A DNA stretch of 64,000 nucleotides from Nothophaeocryptopus gaeumannii (GCA_031771865.1 JASISA010000001.1:558001-622000); one strand, 5' to 3'. Numbered from the stretch's first letter, positions 41,601-54,400 are shown. Notes: generated by a model from the sequence alone, not told the origin. Program-made: numbers and translations.

Positions 41601-43806
41601 CTAGAACCTATTAATATAGTATGCGAAATTATAGAAGAGGAGGTACGAAAAGTAGTCTAAAGACTACCGAACGACAAGGCTCCCGGCCTCGACGAGATAC
41701 TAAATAGATGCATTAAGAAGTGCCTAGCTTAGCTACTCCCTATCCTCTAACGCATCTTCTAATAGTGTGTTTTAATTAGCTACTACCTAGCCTAGTTTCG
41801 GAAAGCTAGGACGATTATGCTATAGAAGGCGGGTAAAGACTTATCTACTCTAAAGGGATAGAGGCCTATTACCCTTCTATCGTGTATTAGCAAGATACTA
41901 GAAGCAATAGTTGCACGGAAAATAGGATAGGCTATACGGGAATATAAGTTACTTCCTTAAAACTAAATAGCGTAAGCGGGTAGATCGACCGGAGACGCAC
42001 TATAGTACATCCTTTAAAGCGTTTAGACTACGTAGAAGAAAGGTAAGGTAGCCTCGGTATTATTACTTAATATAACAGGAGCGTTTAACAAAGTTAATTA
42101 CGAACGGTTAATCTATAACCTACGGTATAGGAGGATTCTATACTAGATTACAGCTTTCATAGCGTTATTCCTAAAGGATAGAGAGACAATAATCGCTATC
42201 CCCGGATACGAGTTACTAGTAGCACGAGTAGCATGCGGAATCCTACAAGGAAGTACTATCTCACCTATCCTATTCCTCTTCTTTATAGCCTCCCTCCTAG
42301 AAGGAATAGAATATACCGAAGTAGTTAGGTTTATAGATAATACATACCTTATTATAGTATTAAATTCGATAAGAGGTATATACGAGGTACTAGAAAAGGA
42401 CTATAATAGCTGTCTACAATAGGCCTTAAGACATGGAGCTAAGTTCGCCCCTAAGAAATACAAAGTTATGTACTTTATAAGGGGCATAAGGAGTATATCC
42501 GAATCCTAGAGAACACCTAATATCCCGTCGCTCTAGAGTAGCCTAGAGGACACAATAAGGGTCCTAGGAGTAATCGTTAATAAGAGACTTAAGTAGCACG
42601 TATAGATAGAGAATACCCTTATAAAAGCAAAACGGCTAGAAGCTATACTACGACGGATTACTACTACTACGTAGGGCGCTACGGTAGAGATAGCCCGTAA
42701 GCTATATATCTCAATAATTAGGCTAGTAGTAATGCACGGGAGCGAGGTATAGATAGTAGGAAAGGAGACTAGAATCTTAAAAATACTCTAATAAAAGCTA
42801 TAGGTAATATAGAATAGATTCCTACGGATAATCCTTAGGGCCTACTAAGCTACACTAACGCGACTATTACATAAAGAACTCTAGATCGAAGACATTACCG
42901 AGTATAGGAAGAGAACTGCTATAGCTGTAATAGCTACGTAGAGGTAGAGGCCGGATATATACTAGGCTATATAAGAGCTAAAGGGGCGGATCCTACTAAA
43001 GTACGGATAACTTAGGGTATATAGTAGACGCCTAAGAAAACTATATAGCTTGCTACTAGAGTAGATAGACGAGTAGGCTACTATCCTACGGTCCTAGCTC
43101 TCTTATATAGATAGAGTAGATCCAAAGAAGACTCGGAAAGTAATATAGACTATCCTCTAGGGCTAGTATAAGCGGGACGAGTTATAGAAGTAGGATAATG
43201 CTAGGCGCGAAGGAATCCTCCTACTCGCGTTCAGGACTCTATAGAACACTAATACCCGGGAGCTTTATCGAGGGCTTAGTAAAGCCTAGGCCGCGATAGT
43301 GTTCTAGATACAGTTAGAGACAATTGGCCTTCCTTACTTCCTCTACAAGGTTAGGGTACCCGATACTAGCCCCTACTACGAATATAGAGATAGAGGGACA
43401 GCTCGACACTACCTTGCCTACTATACAAATATGCGAGAGAGTAGAAGGGAACTTATCTTAGCTACTAGATACTAGGACGCGAGAAGATAGCTTACTAAGT
43501 TTCCTAGATAAACCGTAGCGTAGGCAATAAGGCATCTCCCTATAGGATAATTCGAGTAGACCCTTAAACATCTCCTAGAGTAGGCCGGAGATCTCGAACC
43601 TAAGTAAGGAGGATAATGTTAACTCTAGCGTATTAGGTAGCTACCTATAGGTAAACATATTAGTTCTATAGTACCTAAGATGTAGTAGGGTATAAGGCAT
43701 AATAGAGAAGGGAGGAAGTTTTACGCTATAGGTACTTTCTATAGAGTTTTCTTTTATTATATATAGATATACTAGAAGGGGCACGGCCTATAGCTAGCTC
43801 GAATAC

Positions 43807-43850
<44 letters not shown>
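38650..43850 (+). mobile_element. Tad1-like LINE, copy A, full length but RIP-destroyed
   Basis: About 5.2 kb on the plus strand, colinear with the unmutated copy B (55.5-62.9 kb, minus strand, without its hAT insert). The 5' end is near GAATTTAGGGAGGCGG at 38651 and the 3' end is a (TTA)n tail at about 43808-43849. Compared with copy B, nearly every CpA/TpG is TpA, for example TGG to TAG and CAA to TAA, so all frames are full of stops. CpG sites are preserved. ORF1, endonuclease and reverse-transcriptase segments can all be followed by alignment. Copy A still shows the ancestral lengths of several homopolymers that are one base shorter in copy B. Confidence 0.85.
43808..43849 (+). repeat. 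(ATT)n microsatellite tail of LINE copy A
   Basis: About 14 ATT units directly follow CTCGAATACATTT. Copy B has the same tail at its 3' end with fewer units (about 55533-55552, read as TAA on the plus strand). This marks the 3' terminus of the LINE family. Confidence 0.9.
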
Positions 43851-46800
43851 TATTCCTTCTAGGAGGGAGGCTATAAAGAAGAGGAATAGGATAGGTAAGA
43901 TAGTACTTCCGTATAGGATTCCGTATACTACTCGTGCTACTAGTAACTCGTATCTAGGGATAGCGATTATTATCTCTCTATCCTTTAGGAATAACGCTAT
44001 AAAAGCTATAATCTAGTATAGAATCCTCCTATACCGTAGGTTGTGGATTAACCGTTCGTAATTAACTTTATTAAACGCTCCTATTATATTAAGTAATAAT
44101 ACCGAGGCTACCTTGCCTTTCTTCTACGTAGTCTAAACGCTTTAAAGGATATACTATAGTACGTCTCTAGTCGATCTACCCGCTTGCGCTATTTAGTTTT
44201 AAGGAAGTAACTTATATTCCTATATAGCCTATCCTATTTTCCGTGCAACTATTACTTCTAGTATCTTACTAATACACGATAGAAGGGCAATAGGCCTCTA
44301 TCCCTTTAGAGTAGATAAGTCTTTACCTACCTTCTATAGCATAATCGTCCTAGCTTTCCGAAACTAGGCTATCGCTCCCTATCTATTATACATGCCGTCT
44401 TACCTACCGAGCCTCCTAAATCGCATGTAGTACTACCGGCACACTCCGTGGATCTAGCGGCCGATATGTTTTACGCCGGACAACAAGGTCCCTTGTCTTT
44501 TATAGAGTATTACTAAGATTACTTACGGTACTATCTATATCCTCCTTTATTGTTATCCCTTCGGCTATAGGTAGGAGCTTTTAGAGCGTCTCTCTAAACT
44601 CCTCCTAGTTAGTATCCTTCCACATCTATCTTGTTCTCGTCTCCTCCTATATCCCTATATTAATAGTTGTCTCTATACTAATATAATTAGAGTTAATGTC
44701 TTCCTTACCTAGCTAATATGCTATTATCCTCTTTAATATCTCCTCTATTACAAGAGTAAGGTCTATCGTCGTCCTAGTTTAGGACTATAGTATCTTTCTC
44801 TAGGTAGTAAGGCCTAGGGTATCGCTAGGTATAGCGTATCTCGACACGCCTCTCGTAGCTCTCTTACTCTAAGATCCTCCTATAGTACTAACGGTCCTCC
44901 CTACTAACGGTAGTGAAGATTGAAGTCTCTAACTAGAACGTAGTCTCCCGGTTCCTTAATACCTTCTAAAAGCTCCTCTACTATAAGCCTCGTATCCTAG
45001 TTATAGATGTTATAGAGGTATATAGTTCCTATTATCGTTTATAGTAAGATTAGGATCTTCTAATTACTTATAATCCGGTACGACTATTCGGATAGGCTAT
45101 ACTTCTTATAGACGTAGAATACGACTCTCCTATCTTTATCTTCCCCTGCAATAGTATAGTACTTCGGATATATAACTATTCTTCTATTACTTAGGTTAGT
45201 ATATAGCTCCTAGATAGCGAGAATATCTTTCTAGCTATTATCCCTTAGTATCGGTTATGTGTTTATTAGGTACTAGCTAGTAGTTAATCCCGCTGTATTG
45301 CTCGTCGGATTAACCCTTGTCCTTACTCCGGTATAATAGTCTTAGCCCTATTTACCGCCCTAACTAGCCTCCTAAACCTCTATAGTATTCGCTTCTCTAC
45401 TACTATTCCTATTAGCCTCCTACCTAGGACAAATTCGCGGCTTGTCCGGGTAGCTATTTAGTCCTCTCCCTCCCTATTCGCTCCTTGCTATAGAGGAGGG
45501 GAAGGTAGAGGAGAAGTAGAGCTAGGAGTACTATAGGTTAGCTTAGCTATGTAGCTCGCCCCTATCTTCTTTATACTCTAAATCTTGTCCTTAATTGCTT
45601 GTCTCTTTGAGCATATATAGTACTAAGCTAGGTAGTTCTAACTGCAATTTCCGCATTTACTATACTTTAATCGGTCTACCTCTACAGGCTTCTCGTACGC
45701 ACATTCTCTTATATTATAGCTTCCTCTATACCTTGCACACACCGTACCGTTTGTGCACCTTGTACCGATATAGCCATATCGTTAGTAGTTGAAGTACTGT
45801 GTTATTGTCTATTAGTAGTCCTATTCTTTAGTGTCGTGGAGCACTCCGGAGATAATAATGCCCTTCTCTACCGCAGCTCTAGCAGCTTCCACCGTCTTCA
45901 GTTCGACTACTAGAGTGCTCTGTTTCTTTGTTCCTATTGCTATAGCTTTCTAGCCCTTCCACTAGGCATTCTGTACTTGGATTCCGGGTATTAGCCGCTT
46001 GTTGTCTTCCTCAATTAACTGGATCCGCTGTGTAGTAGGGTCGTTTCCTGCAACTATAACAAAGTGGACTTGGACTAGGAAGGTTTTCTGTGCTATTCTT
46101 GCCTCCTTCAAGACCTTGCCTAGGCCTTGGGTATCTGCCGCCATTCGGTTCCTTGCTGTAGGGTCCGTAGTCGTGAGAACTAGTCCATCGGGGACCTTCT
46201 TAACTGCGACTACATGTGCCCAGTTCCCTCCTTCTGCAGTAAAACGCGAAACAATCCGGGTAGCTTCAGCATCCCTAAGCTCAGCCCTAGTCGCTTCGTT
46301 GTCTACGTGAATCTTGAGGGAGCACGCAGCTCTTTGTGCTTTGATGCTAGACAGCTGGGCTGGCTGTTGGGCTGCGACTGTAGCCCAGGTTGTCTTTGGT
46401 CCTGGACTCTGCTCTATCTTCTTCTAAATCTGTGTAATACTCCGTTGGATAGATTCCAGAGTGGCTTCCTGGTTGGTGCGCTTCGTGGTCCGCGCTGCAG
46501 TTGAGTGAATCATATCCAGAATCATCTGGATTGCCCTCTCTAGTTGGAGGGAGGAGTGTTGACTCTAATGCATTAGTTCAGCTGCCTCATTCTGAATCTC
46601 TTTCAGGGCCTCCCAAGGTGAGAGGGGACCCTGCTGGTTCTTGTTTACTACTGCGTTCTTCTCTCTATACCCCTTCTCTTGGGAGGTTGGGTAGGAAGCT
46701 AGATTGATACTCCCTGTATCTCTGCCTGTAGTAGTTTCTTCAGTAACCTCTTGAAATGGCTCTAGTCCGTTGTCTGTGCCTGAGGCAGCACAGCCTTGTG

Positions 46801-46972
46801 CACTGGCCATGCTTGGCAGAGAATTCTCTTCTTCTAATGCTGAGAATCAGTATTTTCGAGCGCTAACTGCGCACCCGCCAACAGCGGCGTGTAGCCGTGC
46901 TTTGGATGCGTGTATTGCCTTAATAGGTTCCGTATGTTCTGAGGTTTTAGTAATGCCGCCTCCCCAAATTCG
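43851..46972 (-). mobile_element. Tad1-like LINE, copy C, rearranged and partly RIP-mutated
   Basis: Minus-strand copy, 5' end at about 46972 (CCCCAAATTCG read on plus). It covers ORF1 and the endonuclease. It then jumps at about 44380 from sequence matching copy B 58060 to sequence matching copy B 57570, a deletion of about 0.5 kb, and ends inside the reverse transcriptase at 43851, directly against the tail of copy A. So it is truncated at the 3' end. RIP is heavy from 43851 to about 45800 and light from about 46000 to 46972, where long pieces of ORF1 stay readable (e.g. MAADTQGLGKVLKEARIAQK at 45962-46144 and MASAQGCAASGTDNGLEPFQ at 46565-46810). Confidence 0.82.
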
Positions 46973-49900
46973 TTGGAGGTGTATCCGATTTACTCTTTAT
47001 ACTAAATACTCTACTCTTACTACTACTTTAATCGCTCTAAGGACCGTACTTATTGCTCTTTATACTAATTACTTTACTCCTATAGCTACCCCGATTACTT
47101 ATTAAGCTACTTAGACTACTATAGTAACTACTCGGATCTAATATTACTTCGCTCGTAATACTATTATAGACTATTACTAAGGCCTTACTTAAGTAAGGTT
47201 AGGTATTATTATTATATACGCGGCCCTTAGCGATACTTCTTCTTCCTCTATACCTTGTTTACTTTTCTCTTTATCCCCTTTACCTTAATAATATCGCTAG
47301 TAGGTAGGAAATAGTAGCGTAGTATAGAAGCGCGTCGTAGTATATAGTAGTTACTATACAAGTGTTTACCTAGTAACGCTAACTTATTTATAGCTTTAAA
47401 GTCGTAATAAAACGCCGCCCGCTAGCGCTACTATAAATAGAATAGGTATCGCGTATCTCTAGCCCTCTATTTTTAGAAGAATATACTATACTAACTTCCT
47501 TGGACTTAAAAAATTAAGCGTTTACGATAGCGAATAACGACTCTATATCGAAGAAGCGTCCGAGGAAGCGTTCGTATTCTCCGTTATCTACTCTACTAGC
47601 GAAGAAAGCCCGTATAGTCCTAGTATTTAATACTCTATAGTATAGGAGTCGCAAGTAGCTAGAGTAGCTATCGACTAATAAGTATACTATAAAGAATAGA
47701 ACTCGCTAGTAAAAGTTAAAGGAGGAGAATCCTAAGAAGTTTATAGAAGAGAAATTTAAGTAGAATCTTACGTAGTAGTAGAAGAGGCGCGAGGATAATC
47801 CTAAGTTCTAGGTATCGACTCTATAGTAAAAGTAGGCGTGGATCGATAGGGATCTAGAGAAGGCTAAAGAGTTCTACTAGTAAGTACTAGCCTAATATAG
47901 AGGGTAGTAATAGTCTATAATAGTCCGATCGAAATAGAGCTAACTTATACGCCTACGAGTAAGTAGAACTAGATCGAGGATAATAACTTTAAGCGTATAG
48001 TAATATAGGCTAAGGTCGAGAAGGCGATATAGAGCGAAATAATACTAGATAGGACTATTACTAAAATTAATAAGTATACTAACTCCGAAGGCTTCTTAGA
48101 TACTAATAAAGACGTCGATATAGACGTCGACGAGGAGATAGACGAAGATAAGCTAAATCTAGCCTATTTAGTAGTCTCTAGTAGTAAGAATACCGCCTAA
48201 AGTTTATATAGTAATTCGCTTAGTACTAGTATAAGATTAGCGCTAGCCTTATATAGAAGATAAGAGTCCTAGACGAGATAAGCCCGATACTAATAGTTAA
48301 GTACAAATTCTTACTAACTAGCTACTAAAACGAAGCTAGTTAGAGAATTGCGAAGTATAAGGCCTATTAGATAAAGTAGAAGCCCTCTTTAGAGCGTAAC
48401 TACTCCCGTAAGGCTATAAAGAAAGCGATACGAGTATTATTATTAGAGGTAAGCTATAGAGTATAGTAGTAATAGTCCGTAATAGTCTTAATTACTAACT
48501 AGTTTCGTAGGAACGATTCGCGGCTTAGGTAAAGATAGGCTACCCGATTATATACTCTAATAAGGTCTTTTTAGAAGCTAGAGAGAGTATATAGGAGAAC
48601 CTCGTTATATAGAATTCCTAGATAAAAGGTATTTAGTAGTATAAGATAGTCGAAGGAACGTACGGCTATACGAATATTTAGGAGTACGTTGCCGCTAACG
48701 ACTAGGTCGAGTTACTAGGCCCGGCCTAGTAGTAGTATAATAAGATACCTTAGACGTTAGATCGCTACCTAAAAGGCGTTAAGGGTATACTCTCTATAAG
48801 GCGTCTTTAGGAGATAGTGCACGCTCTAGCTACTAGCTAGGTTTCCCTTAAGGAGGCCGAGAAGCTTAAGCTTAGCGGGTATATATTTTACTAGAAAGAG
48901 GATAGTAATATAGATAATAATAACAATAAGTATAAGAACGTAAAGAATCGTCGAAAGCTTAGAGCGTAAAGAAGACGCTATAGTCGTCGCGTCGCGTATT
49001 ATTATTATTATTTAGAGGCTAAGAATAGGGTAAGAACTACTATTATACTCCGAAAAGGTTTATTTTAGGCCTAGAATTAAAGAAACCTTTAATTCGAACT
49101 TTTCTACTTTACGAGCTTAAATCTATATCGTTCTCCTCTAAATAAAGTCTATAATTAACCGGTTTGCGGGCGCTATCGAACGCACGCCTTAGAATTATTA
49201 TTACTATCCTATAGACCTCGCTACCCTTATAATTTAAGGTATCCTAGAGCTTTATTTAACCCTAACCCTACGTATCTACGTTATCGTCTAACCCTAAGAT
49301 TTTAACTATCTCTCGAAGTTACGCTCTATACCTACTAGTTAGATAGTACTCTTATATATCGATTCTTATAGTATTCTACTTCGTACTATAATACAAGGTT
49401 ACGAGGTAGCGTTAGCTTAACTATTTATAAGTAAGCTATAGCTACTAGCGCTAGACTATCTATACTTTCTTACCTCGATCTATACTAGCGTAGGCTAGAC
49501 GTGGGTTAAATACCTCTTAAGGGATACCTTAATCTCGTATCCCCTATTAGTTTATAATCGTCTCGATACTTCGAGCGACTATTATAGACTATTACGCGCT
49601 AGGCCTCTACGGCGCCTTTAAGATCTACGCTACCTTATATTACGTTCTTCGTATATACGTCCGATTAGTCGCGTCTTATCGGCCCGAGATAGCGTGTTTT
49701 ACCTATACTACGTATAGCTTCCTTAACTACGTAGTAGTTAATAATAGATCTAATAAGAGCTTACTCGTAGAGTAGTAGTAGCATATTTTATTATACGGAT
49801 ACTAGAGGTACTATTATAGTACTCTATAGTAAAGAGAAGTTATGTACGAGTTAAAATTATAATAATTAGGTTAAATAGTATAGTAGTATCGCTATGTACT

Positions 49901-50259
49901 TTACTAACTATATTCGATTCCCGGACTTAGTATTATAAGGCAATCGACGAACTATAAGATCGTGAAATACTAGCGCTATTACCTTTTATACTTTTTTAGT
50001 ATTTAATTACGTATACGTCTTTTTTCCTATAAAGCGTAGTAGTCGTATAGGCTAATATAGCATTTAGTACTATCGTTGTCGATACCCTTAGACTATTATA
50101 GACTATTATAAATAATAATTTCGAACGAGTAGTATTATTAGGAGATACTTTAACTACGTTTTCTCTTTTCGACTCTAGTATTATACTAAAGGCCCTTTTC
50201 GGACCCTCTAATATTATACTAACGTCCGGCTAGTACTTAGTAGAAGTAAGAAGGAAAAT
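46973..50259. other. RIP-saturated repeat DNA, element not identified
   Basis: 3.3 kb with almost no CpA/TpG, abundant TpA and preserved CpG. Plus-strand reading with RIP in mind gives lysine/glutamate-rich stretches near 47700-47900 and longer semi-open stretches near 48600-49000, suggesting a degraded transposon protein, but I cannot name it. Five copies of the 19-bp two-unit motif lie here. Confidence 0.5.
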
Positions 50260-50398
50260 CCCTAAAATCCCTAAAATCCCTATTAAATCCCTAACCTATT
50301 GCAATCCCTAACCTATTACAATTCCTATAGGACCCTATCGGATTATTAGCGCGACTATCTCTAACGCGGCCGACGCGTCTATGTTTTTATTAATATAC

Positions 50399-50765
50399 TG
50401 TTACGCACGGTATCTCGCTTGTCAGGTGACTCGCTTAATCACGTGGAATGGCTTCTTTGGAGAATGCGTCGGCAAGTGGAACGAAGTGGAGGAAGTCTTG
50501 GCTTATTCCAATCAGTGAGATTGTAACATGAGTTGAACACGATGATTGCTAGTCAACCATCGTTGCTATATACTTGGTGGTCTCGCTTGCTCTTGGCAGC
50601 GAGTTTGACCGTTCGACCAACTGACCGGTCGGGCGGTCTGTCGGTCGCCAAACCTCACGTGTTCGACCAGAGGTCCCAGACTGTGGTCAGACACGTGACT
50701 TCTGGCGTCATTCTTGCATGGTTCCATGTCCTTGATTCTGCGTCCTGCAGATTCAGTCCGTAACA
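50399..50765. mobile_element. Solo LTR with 5-bp target-site duplication, not RIP-mutated
   Basis: 367 bp of normal-composition DNA inside RIP-saturated sequence. It begins TGTTACG and ends CGTAACA, a perfect 7-bp terminal inverted repeat with the TG..CA ends of LTR retrotransposons. It is flanked by TATAC at 50394-50398 and TATAC at 50766-50770. A TATATA box-like sequence lies at about 50570. No internal retrotransposon genes are present, so it is a solo LTR left by LTR-LTR recombination. It inserted after its target had been mutated by RIP. Confidence 0.88.
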
Positions 50766-53700
50766 TATACCCTCTTAAGCTAGTTAATCTTCCCGACTAT
50801 TACACGCTTCTACCCCTAAGAATAAACGTATCTAACGCGGCTCTACTTCGAGCTAGGTACTAAATACTAGTAACTCCACGTTCTTAGAAGACTCTAATAG
50901 GAATATACTAACGGCCTATCGTCGCTCGAATCGTCTCGTAGCGCGCTTTAAGGATAGACTTAGTAACTCGTCTTAATCTTAGGCCTCGTAGTAAACTATA
51001 AGTATAGTTCTATATAACTATTACTCGTAGTAAGACCGAATCGACGCCGAGTAACAATTTCGAAAGTTCTAAAGTAGGTTCTATATCTTCGATACGTCGT
51101 ATATCGACGCGTTCTCTACGTACTTTAAGAAGACCTCCTTCTACTATAAAGCAAGGGAGCTAGAGAGATAATCGGGTATTAAAGCGAAGCTCCCTTTCTA
51201 GCGTACTACGAAGAGTAATCTATACTAGGACTACTTCGACTAGGCTATTTCTATTAGAGATAGTACACTATATATTATCTATAGATACTACGACTAGATA
51301 CTTAAATACCCTTTAGTAGAGTAAGGAAACTCTATAATAAATAACTATATCCTATCGCCTAAGTACAAGTAGAAATAGGAAGCTATCGGTATACTATACT
51401 CTATAGGGACTATTCCGTTAGTAAGTATATTATCCCTACCTAGTTTCTATAATTCGTAGTATTCGTCCTAGGTACTTACGCTAGACTATTATAGACTATT
51501 ATACTTCTACTTTACTATTTCTACCTATACTAGGCCTAAAACCTAATATCGTATAGAAGAAACGTAAGTACGACGAAGAGGGAGATACCCTAACTACGAC
51601 TAACTTTATTAAATACTATACGTAAGTAGTACTTAGTACCGGCCTCCCTACGACGCATTACGATAACGCCTATATACGTCGAACGTATAAGTACTAAAAC
51701 AAACGAGTTAAGTTCTCTTTACCCTCTATAGTTAGACGATATATCGAGCAAGAGTCTAAGGATATAATAGTAGCTATATAAGCCGACCTTAATTACGAAG
51801 ATAGTAGGAATAGTTAGGTCGCGCTTAGTACCGATTACTAGATATAGAAGAAACTAGCGTTCCTCGCTATTAAAGGCTACTGGATTAGCGCGAATTAGAA
51901 GTACTACGAGGCCCTTCTCGACTTCGTATAGATCGAAGGGAGGTATACTAGCGCGAATATCGCTAGGTATATATTAGCGTATATAGATACGTATAGTATT
52001 ACGGATCGCATTACTACTATTACTTACGATAATACTAGTAATAATACAACGATATACGCTACTATATAAGTTCAATCCTTATTAAGTATCTTCGAATCGG
52101 TCTTAATAATATAGTAGTATCGACGTATATAAACAATTCCGCGAGAGCGAGTCGCTACGGCTCTCTATATAGGAAACACGAACGCTAAAGGTCCGATTTA
52201 GGGACGAAGCTAGTATAAAACTCGGTATATATAACGATAGAGAGGAAGTCGTCGACCGTAAAAGGTAGTATAATATCGCGCGTTAGCTAGAACTCGTCCT
52301 CTATCTAGCCTACGTTATTTAACTATCGCTTAGTATATTCTACGACGAGCTTAAAGTACGTCCGAAGAACGACGAGTTTATTAAAGTATAGAGGGAGGAG
52401 GTACGTAAAGAAATTACTAAGAAGAAAGGGTAAAAGGAGCTTAGTAGAATCCCGTATATTCTTACTAAGGTTAGTCCTTCCTTTCGCTATAATAGTCTAT
52501 AATAGTTAGCTTACGGACCTAGCTTCGGGCTAGTATAGTTTATATCCTCGCTAGTCCCTAACGCTAGGAGGAATACCTAAAGATTAAGGAGGAGAGAGTA
52601 AGGGTTACTAACTAGTAATCGCTTACTACTAATAGAGGAGGCGCGTTAGATAAGGGTAAAAATATTCCCCGGGTACTCGCTCCTATATAGGACGTTAAGA
52701 CGCGTTAGGATTCTATAACCTATCTAGTTATTCGGTTCGTTAAGATCTAGCTATCTATCGATAGCTTCTTAGTTTAGTATAATCTCTACTAGCTCTAGGT
52801 AACCTAATTAGAACTAGCGCGTATAAACGATATTATTACGCTTATAGAGCTATTCGCGATCTATATATAGATACTATTAGCTAGTAGAGGCCTAACTCTT
52901 TAGTTAGTCTACCCTACGTACGATAAGCTCTTTAATGTCCTAGAGAGCGCGAGGAATAAGGTACGAGTAAGAGTAGTTAATTAGAAGAAACTACTAGAGA
53001 AGGCCTTAGACGCCGCTCGTAATAAACTTAAGAAGTATTACGCTACAACGAAGGCTTTATATAGTTATTTATACGTATACGCAATTCTTCTTAACCTAAG
53101 GTAAAAGAAGAGCTTCTAGAAGACGGATAACTAGAAGAGGAACTAAAACTAGAGGAAGGTATATACCGAATCGCTCCGTAATATCTTTATAAACAACTAC
53201 GCGTACCTACCCGGGGTCTCGTTAAAGTCCGAGAGGCGTAACGAGCCCGTAACCCTCGACGACTTTACCTAATATACCACTCTAATATAGTACTTAGGAG
53301 GTACGAAGACGGTAGAGAAGGAGTAAGAGGAATATATCTTATACGGTATAGCTCTTTATAGCCTCGCGTAGTAATAGTCTATAATAGTCTCGCTAACGTT
53401 CTATAGACTTCGTATAAGAACTCCCGAAGAGTATAAAGCCCCTTAAGGCGTAGAGCAAATATAGCGAGAAGTATTTCCTACGTATAGCCCGGCTCGTATA
53501 CGATATATTATACGTACCTAGGGTAGGTATTAGTATCGAACAGGTCTTTAGTACTACTAGATACTAGTACTAGTTCAACCGAGGGGCCTATAAGGGCGAG
53601 AGTCTACGAAAGATTATAATAGCGTAGTACTATCTAAACTCGTATAAATAGGAGGCGGTTACTCTCGTAGAAGACGCGATTAGAGATACTTTAACGTACG

Positions 53701-53995
53701 ATAGGTAGTTAGCTATAGAGGAAGCGGAGGCGCGCCGTAATTATCTTAATAAGGTTATGTCGTTAATAAATTAGGGCGACGTAAGCAATATCCTAGCGGA
53801 ACGACGTAAGATATAAAAATAGTAAGGTTAGAGAGGACGATAAAATAGATAGCGAGATAGACGACGATATCGACAACGACTAGTACGACGACATAAGTAA
53901 CGATATAGACGAAGGAATAGATAGCGAAGTGGATAGTAATAATAGCGAGGATAGTAGAGGGAATAAGGACAACCCTATTAAACTCCCTAACGATT

Positions 53996-54050
53996 AGGAG
54001 GAGGAGGAGGAGGAGGAGGAGGAAGAGGAAGAGAAGGAGGAGGAGGAGAT
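53996..54050 (+). repeat. GAG-rich tract (poly-glutamate codons) in the RIP-mutated hAT
   Basis: A purine tract of GAG/GAA triplets in frame with the end of the decayed transposase. It has no CpA/TpG and so could not be mutated by RIP, which explains its survival. Confidence 0.7.
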
Positions 54051-54400
54051 TAATTACAATACTCTTAATAATAAGCTTAAGGGCGAATAATCTCTAGATA
54101 GAGATATAGTACTACTATTCACGTATATAAGACTTATACCTAGCTCTAAATACGACTTAGACTATTATAAACTATTACAACTTCGTTGCTAGGTAATTCT
54201 ATATTATTAGCGCCGTGGATACAATTCCTCAAGATTACTAATCCCTAATTAGGGATAGGGATCCCTCTTATCGCCCTAGTAAATCCCTATAGACCTACTA
54301 TCGCCTTGAAATCCCTAACCCTACGAAAATTGCCTAACCCAACCTAACCTAGTAGGTTAGGGATTGGGTTAGGGATTCCCTAACCTATAGTAAGGTCTAT

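Larger units (their letters stand above)
47161..54178. repeat. Nine dispersed copies of a 19-bp two-unit motif
   Basis: Consensus GACTATTATAGACTATTAC, two copies of a 10-bp unit. Plus orientation near 47161, 49577, 50091, 51484 and 54160; reverse near 47908, 48465, 52488 and 53371. The copy at 48465 has CG where the others have TA (GACTATTACGGACTATTAC on the reverse strand), pointing to a pre-RIP form with TTACGGACTG-like units. I saw none in the LINE copies or in the genic part. Confidence 0.7.
50260..54400 (+). mobile_element. RIP-destroyed hAT transposon
   Basis: Plus-strand reading with RIP changes shows hAT landmarks in order. A BED-finger-like segment lies at about 51070-51300. A middle part around 51850-52070 has FLAIKGYWISAN and a TYDNTSNN block like the catalytic TxDNASNN of hAT transposases. 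A C-terminal dimerisation region at about 53470-53640 has GISxExVFSTTRD, FNRGAYKGESLRK and YYLNSY. A glutamate-coding GAG run (about 53996-54050) ends the protein. Both ends carry clusters of AATCCCTAACC / GGTTAGGGAT short repeats (about 50260-50330 and 54240-54390), taken as subterminal repeats; exact ends and target duplication were not found. A solo LTR is inserted near the left end. Confidence 0.65.

Noticed and set aside
43808..43849. (ATT)n as an independent microsatellite or CRISPR-like array
   Set aside because: It is the 3' tail of LINE copy A, shared with copy B; no spacers are present.
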